Assembly: GCA_948474755.1 (NCBI GenBank)
Contig: CAOLHI010000351.1
Coordinates: forward strand, 310,001 to 374,000
From: Ctenosaura bakeri
Lineage: Eukaryota; Chordata; Lepidosauria; Squamata; Iguanidae
Direction of reading: 5' to 3'
Length of the DNA stretch: 64,000 nucleotides
Below the pieces are notes generated by a model. It made no database searches. It was given only the letters and a program-made list of their open reading frames with translations, and was not told where the DNA came from. Below are positions 22,588-33,654 of the stretch, one piece after another. The position numbers and the translations under genes were made by a program. The first letter of the stretch is position 1, and each line of letters opens with the position of its first letter.

Positions 22588-23133
22588 TTTTTTTTAATTT
22601 TGTTAAACTATAACACAAAAACAAACAAAAAATAAAACACCATGTGTTATACATAATAGTGAATTAAAAAACAAACAAACAAACAAAACAAGACAAAAAA
22701 ATTTTTTTCCTTCTTTTAAACAATGCAAACTTATATTATTGTTTTTCCCTTCCCCTAAAATCATAAACTTGTTCAGCTTGTTCCATTCATACAACTTATA
22801 CATTTTTGTTACGTATCTTCAATTCTTATTTTCATTATATTCATTTTTATTATTATACTTTCACTCTTAATTCAATATTTTTCACTCCCATTTAATCTCT
22901 TACTATTATTAATTATAAACTTATTACTTAATATCTCTAATAATAACCTCTCTCTAAAACCAATTACCTTTTAACTTTTTTTCCCCTTTTAAACATTGAA
23001 CATCACATATCAAATTACATCTATAAATCACAAGTTTAACACACACAAATAATAAGCAATATAAAAATACAAAATAAAAGATAAAAGTAATAATAAAAAA
23101 AAAAAAACCCACCCCCCAGAGCCAACTTTTTAT

Positions 23134-26100
23134 TTAATCCACTTTCCAAAATTGCCATTCTTCTTTTAACAGGGTAGCATTACCATCTCTTTTCAGAACT
23201 TTTTCTAAAAATATTTTCCAAATTTCTTCAAAATCATTTGTTTTTACCAAACCTTTCATAAACCTAATTCTACATGTTAGTTTATCATTAATTGCAATTT
23301 TCCACACTTCTTTATACCATTCTTCTATTTGAAATTTTTCATTTGTCTTCCATTTTTTTGCTATTATTAATCTCGCTGCAGTTAACAAATTTGTTATTAA
23401 TTCTTTCTTTGCCTGAGTACACTCTACCTTATTATATATGGACAACAACGCTATATTTGGACATACTGGTATTTCTAATCCTATAATCTCTTTTATCTCT
23501 TTAAAAACCTTTTGCCAAAATTCCTTTATCTTGTTGCAATTCCACCACATATGCATATATGTACCAATTTCTTGACATCCTCTCCAACACAATCTTGAAT
23601 ATTTCTCATCTATTTGATTTAATTTCACTGGAGTCAAGTACCATTTCCAAACTATTTTATAATAATTCTCTTTTATTCTTATTGATAATTTTTTTAAATG
23701 GCGTTGTTCCCAAATTTTTCTCCATTCTTGTATATCTATAGTTTGTACTGTCTCTTCCTCCCATATTTTTCTAAGATAATCCTCTTCTTGTTCTTTTGCT
23801 AATATTTTATATATTTCACTTGTTATACCTTTTAGTATTTCATTTTCTTGCATATTTTCTCTTTGAATAATAATTTGTTCAAATTTAGTATATTCTTTAA
23901 AATCCTTAACATATCTTTTCATACTCTTTGTCCATTGCTCTAGTTGTATATAATTTAACCAAGATATCTTAGTTTCCTGCAATCTCTCTTTCATTCTTTC
24001 TTTATTTATCATTATTTTCATCCAATCTTTTAATCTATATATTTTTTGTTTTTTTATTTCTTTCTCTATTATTTCTCTTAAATTTATTGGAAATTTTTCC
24101 ATCATTACTATCGGAGTTAATATTGATATATTCGGTATCAATTTTCTTTTATTTTTCTTCCATATTTCTATTATATTTTTTATAAAAGGATTTTCTATTT
24201 TTTCCATTTCTTTCTTTGAAAAATTCCTAAAAAATATATTCTCTAATTTCATCTCAATATTCTTATCTTCTGTCTCTAACCAATCTAAATCGCCGTTTCC
24301 TGAAACTCCATCTATGATATATCTCAATTGATTTGCATAATAATACCATTTTAAATTTGGAAGTCCCAGGCCACCTTCTTTTTGACTTTTATACCAATAT
24401 TTCTTGTTAATCCTCGATTTCTTATTTCCATTACAAAAATTATTTAATATCTTTTGCCACTCCTTTAACTCTTCCTCTGATACTTTTATTGGTAACATTC
24501 TAAACAAAAAATTAATTTTAGGTAAAATTTTCATTTTTACCACTGCTATTCTACCAAACCACGATAACTTTATATTTTTATAATCCTCTAATTTCCATTT
24601 AATTTCTAATCTTAATTTCTTGAAATTTTTTTCTTGTAGTCCTTGTAAATTTTTTATAATATCTATTCCTAAATATTTAATTGATTCTTTTACTTTAAGT
24701 AATCCTCTTTTACTACTTATAAATTTTTGTACTTCTTCTTTAGTATAATTAAATAACATTATTTCTGATTTGGCCCAATTTATTTTCAATCCTGTCTTCT
24801 CCCCAAACTCTTTTAAATGTTTATCTATTCTATCTATCTTTTCAACCGGGTCTTTAATTGTCAACAATGTATCATCTGCAAATAAGCTTATTTTATTTTT
24901 CTCCTTAGCTCCTATTCCTTCCAAATTCTCATAATTTCTTATCACATTCGCTAATATTTCTATAACCATTGCAAATAAAACTGGAGATAATGGACATCCT
25001 TGTCTCGTTCCTCTTGTTATTTGAATCTGATCTGTAAATCCATCATTTACCATCACTACAGATGTATTATATGAATATAATTGATTTATTAACCCTTTAA
25101 ATCTTTCTCCTAATCCTATTTTATTTAAAATTGTTTTTAACGCCGGCCATTCCACACAATCAAAGGCTTTAAATATATCTAACGCTAAAATTCCAGCTTT
25201 TTGTTTTTCTCTATCCATTATATTTATTTTATTTATTGTTTTCCCTATTAAATTTGTCATCTGTCTTCCTTGAATAAAACCACATTGATCTTTATGTATA
25301 TATTTATAAATAAACTTATTTAACCTCTTCGCCATTATTGCTGTCAAAATTTTTGCATCTTGGTTTATTAAAGATATTGGTCTATAAGAACCTGGATCCA
25401 TAGGATCCTTATTTGGTTTTAAAATTAATATTATTAATGACTGCTTCCATGATAATGGAATTTTTCCACCCCTTAATATACTATTATATAACCCTTTTAG
25501 TTTAGGGATTAAACCTTTTTTAAATGTTTTATAGTATTCTGGACCTAATCCATCCAATCCTGGTGATTTTCCTCCTTTTAAGTTATTTATTACTTCTTCT
25601 ATTTCTTCTTCTGATATCATTTCTTCCATCAATCCTTTATCTTGTTCTGTTAATCTTACTTTCCAATTTTTATTAATATAGTCCCCTATATTCTCTACAG
25701 ATTTATCTTCTGCTAAATACAATTCTTAAAATTCCTCAAATATTTTTAATTTCTCTTTCATCAGCCTTTTTTCTTTACCAAATTTATCTTTTACTACGCC
25801 AATCATATTTCTAATTTTTTTTGATTGTACTGATTTAGCCAGCATTTTAGAATTTTTATTGCTATATTCAAAGTATTCCCTTTTCAAATATATTAAGTTT
25901 TTCTGAACTTCATCCATTTCTATCTTTTCTAATTCATCTCTTTTGACTTGTAATATTATTAATTTCTGTTTAGTTCTATCTATTATATAATCATTCTCTA
26001 GTTCTTTTATTTCTTTTTCTAATTTCAATTTTTTTTCTCCTAATTGTCTCTTTAATTTGCTTGATTCTTTAATACATAATCCTCTTACCACTGCCTTCAT

Positions 26101-26964
26101 TGTATCCCATAATACATCTTGTGTTACTTCCTTATTGTTTATATCCCAAATTTCTTGCCATTCCTTCTCTATTTTATTTACTATCTCCTTATAATTAAGT
26201 AACTTAATATCCAGTCTCCACCTTTTTGCTTCTCTATAATTCCTTTTCATAGTTATATCCAAATTCATCAGAGCATGGTCTGTCACTTTTATTGTTTCTA
26301 TTTCTGTATTTATTAATCTAGGTATCATATTCTTTGAGACAAAGATATAATCTATTCTTGAATAATTTTTATGAACTGATGAATAATACGTATATTTCTT
26401 TTCCTCACCCTTTATTAACCTCCAAACATCTATCAATTCATTTCTACTCACTAATTTATTCAAAATTGTTATATTATTATATCTATCTCTAGTTAATGGA
26501 TCCGATTTATCTTTCCATCTATCCATCACCATATTAAAATCACCTGCCATTATTGTGTAATCTCCTTTCATATTTTTAATCTTATTAAATATTTCTTCAT
26601 AAAACTCTTTTTGCTTCTCATTAGGTGCATAGATATTCACTATAACATATGTTTCTCCATCTATTTCACCTTGTATAATTACATATCTACCTTTTTCATC
26701 TAACTCCACACTTGTTACAATGAAATTACATCTTTTGGAAATTATTATTGCAACTCCTCTTGATTTGGATGTACCAAATGCTTCCTCATAAGTGGCTACC
26801 CAATTCAATCTAAGCTCATTTTTTTTATCTCTTTTTCCATGTGTTTCTTGTAAAAAAATTATATCAGCCTTATCTTTTTTTAATATCGATTCTATCCTTT
26901 TTCTCTTTATTATTGTCCCTAAGCCTTTCACATTCAATGTTGATATTCTCAGTCTATTCTCCAT
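23134..26964 (-). pseudogene. L1 ORF2: endonuclease-reverse transcriptase, one in-frame stop
   Basis: ORF2p nicks target DNA and reverse transcribes L1 RNA there. The start ATG gives MENRLRISTLNVKGLG. The endonuclease keeps N11, E40 (LQETH), YAPN 112-115, GDFN 141-144, RIDYIF 203-208 and TDH 228-230. In full numbering the reverse transcriptase has KSPGLDG at 466-472, LDIFKAFD at 595-602, RQGCPLSP at 654-661 and the catalytic FADD at 695-698 (bases 24,871-24,882). A Cys-Cys-His-Cys motif follows at 1127, 1131, 1139 and 1144. Total length is 1,276 codons, matching the family's usual size of about 1,275. The only lesion is a TAA at codon 413 (25,726-25,728), between the two catalytic domains. 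The downstream 863 codons stay open in the same frame. Confidence 0.94.
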
Positions 26965-27413
26965 TTTTCATATTTCCCGTTTCCTAATCCCACTCCCCAT
27001 TGGCTCTTTAGTGTGATGGTGCTCCCCCTCCCCCTCCCTTCCCCCTCCCACTCCCCTCCCCCTTCCCTCCCTCCCCTCCCCTCCCCACACAAACATTCGT
27101 CCCCCCCTTTCCCTCCAAAGCGCTTCTGCCTTGGCAACGACCTCCCATGGTCTTGGGGGGGGGTGAAGGTATACCTACTCCCGGCATAGAGACCAATATC
27201 CTCTCCCGATTTGTTTTCTTTCCCATACTTTTTCCCTCTCTTCCCCCTCCCTTCCCTCTCTCTACCCTTTTCCTTTTATATATATAGATCAAACTCTATA
27301 CATTTACAATCTACAAGAATATATTCTAATCACTAATCATCTACCCTTCTCCTACTCTATGAAGTTCTCTTTCTTCTTCTTCTGTTATTTCATATTGTTT
27401 CTTCCAGTCCTCC
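26965..27413 (-). other. Purine-rich inter-ORF spacer of L1
   Basis: About 450 bases separate ORF1 and ORF2. From 27,029 to 27,270 the plus strand is nearly all pyrimidine, with many CCCC and CCCCTCC runs. The L1 RNA would therefore be G/A-rich with several G-tracts that could form quadruplexes. In human L1 this spacer is only about 60 bases, so this one is unusually long. The open frames called here are compositional. Confidence 0.75.
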
Positions 27414-28452
27414 TCAGCCTCTGTCCTTTCGTTTATCTCCCGAAGTCTTCTTCTCTCCTCCTCCTGTTGCTCCTCCCACTGCTCCTTCTTCAGTTGCTCC
27501 TCCCACTGCTCCTTCTTCCGCTCCTCTAACCGTTTCCTCTTCCTTTTCCTCTTGCTGGATCAGTTTCAGTTCTCTCAGGAGTTGCAATCCTTGATCAAGA
27601 GAATTTATTCTGTAATATTTGCCAGCCCATTGGAATTTCAAAAAAATAGGATATCCCCAGCTGTATCTTATTCCAGCTCTCTGTAGAACTATAATGCAAG
27701 GTTTCATTTCCCTTCTCCAATTTATTGTTTCGCGACATAAATCATTATATATTTCCACTGTATTATCTCGATACTTCAATATTCCTGGATTCTTTCTAAT
27801 AGCTCTCATCAAATCATCTTTCTTGTTGAAATTCGCAATTCTCATAATAATATCTCTGGGAGTTATTCCTCTCTTCGCAGCTGACACACGATGAATTCTC
27901 TCTATGTCATTTTCCTCCCATAAAATCTCAGGAACAATGCTTTTTAGCCATTTTAAAACTTCCTCTTTCAAGGATTTTTGACTTTGTTGTGGCTGCTCTG
28001 CGAATCCACGAATCCTCGCATTGTTCCTTCTATTCTGGTCTTGGAGCTGGATAATTTGCTCTCTAACAAAGAAATCTTGCCATCATGTTCTGCTAGTTTG
28101 GTCTGCTGATTCCCTTGGGTTTTTTTTATATCATCCACTTTAAGGTCCAATGCTTTTAACTCCTGTGAGATTTTTTCCTGCAATTGCCCCATTTCTGCCC
28201 TTATATTAGATGTTATTGTAGTAACAAGAGCTTGATTAGACTCTGTAATAAGCTTGTGTATAAAAGTTTTTATCTCTTCATTAGCTCCGTTCGCGGCTTT
28301 CTTGCCGCCATTTTAATGACTTTTTCGTCTCCGTTAGAGTTTAAGTTTATATCTTCAAAGTCTCTAACTAGACGATTATATGTTTTATCTGTTGCCGTAA
28401 GTCGTCTCCACGTAGGTTGTTTATAAGCCTTCTTTTTTTGTTTAGACGACAT
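27414..28452 (-). pseudogene. L1 ORF1: RNA-binding chaperone, two frameshifts
   Basis: ORF1p coats L1 RNA as a trimer. The likely start is the ATG at 28,450-28,452 (MSSKQKKKAYKQ). The first frame runs to a stop at 28,270. A second frame then reads EEIKTFIHKLITESNQ and the coiled-coil part QEKISQELKALDLKVDDIKK. The third frame reads QNRRNNARIRGFAEQ, the start of the conserved RRM segment, then DIERIHRV, and the C-terminal domain with CRETINWRREM and GIRYSWGYPIFLKF. Shifts lie between 28,270 and 28,313 and near 28,050-28,075. Corrected length of about 345 residues matches mammalian ORF1p (about 338). The C-terminus carries an acidic/Gly tail with a 27-base tandem duplication (EEGAVGGAT twice). 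Confidence 0.87.
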
Positions 28453-28747
28453 ATATCTCCAAAAACCGGGGGGGGGAACTGTTTTGCTTTCAGTCCGTTT
28501 CAGCAATTATTTGCAGTTTAAACAGAGTCCTTTATTTTTGTTCTAGTTGGAGAAGAATCAAAACTAATTCCCTATTTTATCTTACATTCTTTCCCACATT
28601 ATTTAGTTAATTACTCACAGTCTATCTTTGTTTTGGAAAGGGCATCTGGGGTTATTTATAGTTGTCTGCTCGGAGAGAAGAACAATTAGCCTCCTTTTGC
28701 CATCGCAGGTAGCTCCTCCCCCCCCATCTATCTATCTATCTATCTAT
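28453..28747 (-). promoter_or_regulatory. L1 5' UTR (presumed promoter region)
   Basis: About 270 bases of noncoding sequence precede the ORF1 start, bounded upstream by a G-run (plus strand CCTCCCCCCCC at 28,715) and (GATA)n. Just above the ORF1 start is a second G-tract (plus strand CCGGGGGGGGG near 28,465). L1 promoters lie in this region, but no specific site is identified. Its short length may mean mild 5' truncation. Confidence 0.5.
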
Positions 28748-28758
28748 CCCAGGGATTT

Positions 28759-29071
28759 GGACTAAATATTTCGTGTGGGTGGATGTTGGATCTAGAGGGC
28801 CAAGATTACACTGGTTCTTTCAAAGGGCTATGTGCAGCCCATAGCCAACTCAGTACCTTCCCATAGTTTAGAAGAATGTCTATTAACACATTTCTATGAG
28901 TAATAATCACAATATTTTATTATAGATTATAAAGAAACAGTTTAAAACAGCAGAGAAGATGTTGTTATTTACCAGTAGAAAGCCCCTTGGTTACTAGGTA
29001 CCATTGTTACCAGGGAACAATTCCCCATAAACTGTCCCCTACAGTAGGATTGTGTTTTCTGCACAAAAATT
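28759..29071. other. Unannotated intergenic sequence
   Basis: Nothing recognisable is seen. Confidence 0.4.
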
Positions 29072-29136
29072 GTTGTTGTTGTGTTCCTTCAAATCATTTC
29101 TGATTTATGGTGATCCTAAGATGGACCTTTGTTGCA
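29072..29136 (-). mobile_element. SINE/BovB tail fragment
   Basis: The plus strand reads TTGTTGTTGTTGTGTTCCTT, then CAAATCATTTCTGATTTATG and GTGATCCTAAGATGGACC. This is the reversed 3' tail shared by Sauria-type SINEs and BovB; only the tail is left. Confidence 0.65.
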
Positions 29137-29271
29137 GTTTGGTACCCCTTGTGTCTATTTTGTTCTACCTGGTAATGGAGTCAGATGTTGTAGAAATGTT
29201 TGAAAAGTGTGTTTTTGCAAAACACAAGAGGTCGTCTAATATAGAATGGGTTGATCCCCACTTTTGATTAA

Positions 29272-29479
29272 GGGACCTTTCAATTACACAATTGTAGTAC
29301 TATGATACTGCTTTCACTGCCATGACAACATCTACAAGATCTTGGGGTCTGTAGTTTGCTGAAACACCAGAGTTCTCCCTATTCCTCCCTAAATTCCAGA
29401 TCCTAGGACTCCACAGGATGGAACTATGGCAGTTAAAATGGAATCGTAATGCAAGAATTGTAGAGTGTGAAAGTGTGCC
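29272..29479 (+). mobile_element. Palindromic MITE, family A2 (copy 1)
   Basis: Ends are GGACCTTTCAATTACACAAT and GTAGAGTGTGAAAGTGTGCC. Inner arms carry ACTGCCATGACAACATC and its mirror GATGGAACTATGGCAGTT, plus TCTGTAGTTTGCTGAAAC. The A2 copies differ from A in having CACTGCCATGG where A has TTTCAACATCC. Further A2 copies are at 50,490 and 57,347. Confidence 0.7.
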
Positions 29480-30194
29480 AGGAAAGCAAGCTTTCCTTAT
29501 TTGCAATTATTCCCATTCTTCAAACATTTCCACCTAGACAAGAAAAATTTACTCATTTTTTCCTTTCTCATGGATGATCAGGAATCTTGGATAACTGATG
29601 AAATGACAGCATTTTTGTGCAGCCACTATGACTAGTCATTAATTCACTCTCATACTGAGATCCACAAATCATGATGGTAATCTTACTATTATTATAATAT
29701 ATTGTAGGTTTGAAATGCTGGTCTTTGACAGCAATATATTTTTATTGGATAGCGTGTGATGTTTTTGTCTTTCCTGAAATACCCTATGGCTTTGCTAACA
29801 GGCTCTAATGAGAAGACTCCATGATATCTAGAACTAAGCATAAAATGAAGTTGAAAACTAAGCAGAAGTACACATTTAGCTTTATAAGGTAATAGATAAT
29901 TGCCTAGCTATTACACTGACTTCTTGTATCTCCTGGTAGGTGCATTTAAATTTCGTATACCAAAGTAAATCTTGAGGATATTATGAGAGGTTTCTCAAGG
30001 TTACTTTTACTGTGGTTTCTGAGATGAGAGTTGCTAACTTTCGTTTCAAAAGTTTGGGGGGCTGTTCAAAATTTAGTAGCTGGTGGGTGCAATATAACTA
30101 AATCTGCCATTTATTATCTTTTCAGGACTCAGATCTGATTACTTGATAAAATGTTTGATTGTATTTTTTCCCCTGGTTAAACCAGTAAAAGTAC
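29480..30194. other. Unannotated intergenic sequence
   Basis: Nothing recognisable is seen. Confidence 0.4.
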
Positions 30195-30814
30195 TTGCTA
30201 GCTGATGACCTAAACATTAGGAAGAAAGTCTTTACTGTAAGACCTATTGCAACAGTGAAACAGACTGCCCAGAAGGTAAAAGACACTCCTACTTTAGAGG
30301 TTTTTAAACAGAGGCCCTTTCCTCATGGATATGGTGTCCTGGCATGTAGATGAGAGAGGAGAGGAGTGGGACCACGACGATGCTTGTGCAAGAGGTTGTC
30401 ACGGGTCCAACTTTCTCCCATCACCAGCTGGTGTGACAGTGGGGTAAATCATTGACATATTTTCTCTGTCAATGACCTCCATGTGGAAGGGCAGGAAACA
30501 CGACAGAGATGCTTCCTGCCCCAAGACAACATGGGAAAGAGCCTGGCTGCACTGAAGAAGGAAGAGGTGTGTCCCTTGTGCTCCTTTCCACAGGAAGCTG
30601 GTCTAGTGGGGAAGGGAATGTTCCCATCACACTCCCTTCCTGCCAAAGGTGCTGCTGGGATTGCAACCAGAAGATGACAAGATAAGGTAAAGTGTGGAAA
30701 GGGCCAGAGACTGGATAGGCATCTTTCAGGACAGCTATAATTCTATATTGCTGCATGGCAGGGAGTTAGATGTATCTTGGGTCTCCTTCTAGTTCTAAGA
30801 TTCTATTATTCTAT
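30195..30814 (+). mobile_element. CR1 3' fragment split by a MITE
   Basis: Before the insertion the sequence reads AACATTAGGAAGAAAGTCTT and CTTTAGAGGTTTTTAAACAG, the last CR1 codons (a degraded form of LEVFKQ). After it comes GACTGGATAGGCATCTTTC, GCATGGCAGGGAGTTAGATG and the terminal AAGATTCTATTATTCTAT. The parts join into a single CR1 3' end at the AGA duplication flanking the MITE. Confidence 0.8.
30313..30705 (+). mobile_element. GGCC-ended MITE, family B (copy B5), inside CR1
   Basis: Ends are GGCCCTTTCCTCATGG and AAAGTGTGGAAAGGGCC, with AGA on both sides (30,310-30,312 and 30,706-30,708). The CR1 host shows the empty site AACAGAGACTGGAT, confirming a 3-bp duplication. The interior has inverted segments: TCATTGACATATTTTCTCTG, and GGAAGGGAATGTTCCC. 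Confidence 0.87.
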
Positions 30815-31914
30815 AACCTTTTTCTAAGAATAGTCCATTGAAAGGAAGTTCAGGATAAAATTTAGAAGAACTGAAGATTAAGCTCTTCAAAATTCTGATT
30901 TTTTTTTAATGTTTAATCTGTTGGGAAGTCTTGGGAACTAACCATCTAGAAAGTCCCATCATCACCACTCATGTATTTTTCAAGAGCCTAAACCCCCCCA
31001 ACCCCGGTAGGCAGGCTAAGCTGTTAAGAAGCGAGTGTGCCTGAGTAATCACTTTAAAGTGATTCCAAATGGTTTGCCCCCAGTAATGTTATCATTTAGG
31101 TTAAATCTTGGTTTGAAACACATTTGTGCCATTTCTCTGAAGTGACTGGCTTTGACATACTGTACTGCCTTTGTGCTGTGCATCTCTGAGCACAACGATA
31201 GGAGACAAACACCAGCTGGGCAAATAAGCCTATACCAACAGGCTCGGAGCAACCAGCAGCTGGGCAAATAGTCTCTACCTTTTACTGTATGCCCACTCGG
31301 CTTCCTTTCTACATAATTTTGCACTTAGGGCTGGAAACTATATAGCATCCCAATTGCAGTATGCAGCACTTGAACAGGTGCCTTGCACAAAGTATTGACA
31401 GCTCTTCTAACTCTCTTTAGATAGGTTATCTGGAGTGATGATTCTGGAAACTTTGGAAACATACAGCTTTAGGCTGATTATGGCAGAATCATTTATCATT
31501 CAGTGCTTTTTAATTATTCCCCTCCTTCTTCCTCTCTCTCACACACAAAGACAATCCCTTTTTTGGCTTTGGCTAGGCATAATAATGTGATTTATTTCAT
31601 GACATTGTGCTACCATTAATGAGATTTACTAAATCACACAATAAAAATGGTTGATGTTATTTAAAAAAATACCCCAGATCTCTAAGAAAAAATAAAAACA
31701 GGCCAGAATGGAAGCAAATACATACTAATAAACATAAAGCTGTCAGTAAGACCATCTAAAAGAAATAACACCACAAAACAAAGTCTTCTAAGTTCAGTGG
31801 AACTTTCTCCCAGGGAAGTTTGTTACCCAAAGAGATGGAAGACTTTGAGGTCTACCTGCAGTGCCAGTGGGGGATTATAGTTCAAAGGACATCTGCAAGA
31901 GGAGGGTAACAGCT
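30815..31914. other. Mostly unique intergenic sequence
   Basis: No gene is seen. The block at 31,430-31,670 is non-repetitive with TAATTA-like, GATTTA and CATTAATGAGATTTA motifs, and could be a conserved noncoding element. Confidence 0.35.
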
Positions 31915-32960
31915 GTCGAGAGGACTCCAGTTTAAAGTTAAACAGAGTATTTTATTCAGAACTAGCATATATACCCAGCATTGCCCAGGATTTTATTTTC
32001 TCATAGGTAATACTTGTTAGAAAGATTTGAGATCCTGTTTCTCTAGTTCCCCAAACTGTCTTGTCTAGTACCTATAACTTTTCCCCATATTCTCCAATCC
32101 AATCTGTATCCAGAGTTATTAACATACAGAGATTGGGTTCCTGAGGGAATACACTGCTCTCCTCCTTGCTGCTAGGCCTCCTCTCTATAGCAACCAACCA
32201 GGCCCAATCGCTCTCTAGCTGAGAATGCTAAGTTCCCTCCCTAAACTGCAAACCCCAGGATTCCATAGAGTCTTCTCAGGCAGATAATCATATAAGTTCT
32301 TCACTTGGTGCAGGGGGTGTTCTCACCTGACACAAACAAACAAACTTTAACTTTTATATATTAGTAGATTAACAAACATGAAGAAATTAGACACTCCCAA
32401 GGTTATTGGAAAGTGAGGCAAAAAAGGCTGGATAAAGAAAAATTGGGTGGAAAGGGTGCTAGTTATCAGTCCGAAAGCAGAAGTTTGAAGGGGGGTAGCT
32501 CAGACAGCGCATCTGAGGATAGCAAGAATGAACACAAGACCGGGCACCATGTATTATGCCCAAGTACTACAATTTACTGGGGCTGGATCTAGGGTTTTTA
32601 TATCCTATTTCCTGACCTGAAGGAGGGTACATGAACAAAGCAGCAATGGTTTTCTCATGGGGTTGACAAAGGAATCTAGAATGAGCTGATGGCCTTAACT
32701 CTAGGTGACAGAACATGACAATCTCTTAATGTTTTGGTCAGGTAATGTGAATAGGGAAGGTCACTGCAGAATACACTCATAATAGAGTCCTGGATGGCTT
32801 CATCTGGGCAGTTCCACCTTTCATTGTTTTTGGGAGTGCTTTTGTAGGTTGCAGTTTTTGAAAAGATTATTACAAGCCTATTAGCACTGGGCTTTCCCCC
32901 TAATCCCCTCTGAACTTATGACCTGATCAGGTTTGAGGCCATCCTGATCTAGCATATGCT
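31915..32960 (-). mobile_element. Possible solo LTR with an insertion (minus strand)
   Basis: On the minus strand a TATA-like GGATATAAAAACCC lies near 32,600 and an AATAAAATACTC polyadenylation-like signal near 31,945. If the 400-base insertion at 31,966-32,366 is removed, they are about 250 bases apart, as in the candidate at 13,130-13,779. Ends and target duplication were not found, so the call is tentative. Confidence 0.28.
31966..32366 (+). mobile_element. Unclassified inserted repeat with ACCCAGCATTGCCCAGG end
   Basis: The left part reads CTAGCATATATACCCAGCAT and TGCCCAGGATTTTATTTTC. The right end reads AACTTTTATATATTAGTAG. The two ends are partly inverted (CTAGCATATATA against CTACTAATATATA). 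Bases 32,197-32,275 resemble half of a family A MITE (AGCTGAGAATGCTAAG, then AAACTGCAAACCCCAGGATT). The superfamily is unknown to me. Confidence 0.4.
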
Positions 32961-33381
32961 TCCATCCAGCACTCTTTCTAACATGTGTTTCAACCATAAA
33001 TATGTCCAATTAAGAAAAGAGCACATCCCACAAAGAGTGCATGGTGCGGTAACAAGTTGTTTTAGGATCTTATTATCCACATAGAACAATACAAGCTGCA
33101 ACTCTATACACAGATAAAACACTGATCACAGTGGAGCTCACTTCTGAGTAAGCATGCATAGAGTTAGGGAGAAATCATATGCTCCTGCAAGGATAAATGA
33201 GGGGCCATTTGACCCTTCAGACATTCATTAAAGTTGCAGAATATGTAGCTTTGAAAAGTAACTTTGAAAAGTTACTTTTTGGACTTCAGCTACTCAGATA
33301 CTACAGCCAGAATAGCCAGTAACCATAGTGGCAGAAGGATTCTGGGAGCTGTAGCTTTTTGTTGTTGTTGTCTGTTAGTTA
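32961..33381. other. Unannotated sequence with a repeat E fragment
   Basis: Bases 33,280-33,352 carry repeat E motifs (GGACTTCAGCTACTCAGATA, ATTCTGGGAGCTGTAG) and are followed by a short (GTT)n run. Otherwise nothing is seen. Confidence 0.4.
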
Positions 33382-33508
33382 GGCCATTTCCACACTAGAC
33401 TGTTATAGTGCTATTATTCCACTTTCAACATCCTATGGAATCCTGGGGTTTGCAGTTTCTGTGCAAGTTTCTGTGAAAGTGGAATAATAGCACTATAACA
33501 GTCTATTA
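33382..33508 (+). mobile_element. Family A MITE with internal deletion
   Basis: The left arm is complete: GGCCATTTCCACACTAGACT, then TCAACATCCTATGGAATCC. The centre is lost and the right arm resumes at GAAAGTGGAATAATAGCACT. The final GGAAATGGCC is degraded. Confidence 0.8.
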
Positions 33509-33654
33509 CATAGATTATTAACTGAATAACAGTTAATTATTCCAAGATCTGGGAGAAGCCTCCTTTCTGTGGAAGCTCAAGCTCCATTGCTGTTGCTGCT
33601 TAAGCTGTGGTGGAGTCAACAATGGGGTTGTTGTTGTTATTACATAGCTTTCCC

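Larger units (their letters stand above)
22525..28747 (-). mobile_element. Nearly full-length L1 retrotransposon
   Basis: This is a complete L1 layout on the minus strand: a short 5' UTR (28,453 upward), ORF1, a purine-rich spacer, ORF2, and a 3' UTR ending in an A-rich stretch then (GATA)n. The element lies between 11-bp direct repeats CCCAGGGATTT at 22,514-22,524 and 28,748-28,758. On the element's sense strand the site reads CC/AAATCCC, acceptable for an L1 endonuclease nick. Total length of about 6.2 kb is normal for L1. The sense strand is A-rich, as in L1 generally. One stop in ORF2 and two frameshifts in ORF1 are the only clear disabling lesions, so this is probably a fairly recent insertion. 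Confidence 0.93.

Noticed and set aside
26949..27292. Gly/Arg/Glu-rich frames in the L1 spacer
   Set aside because: They are translations of a purine-rich low-complexity run with no domain.
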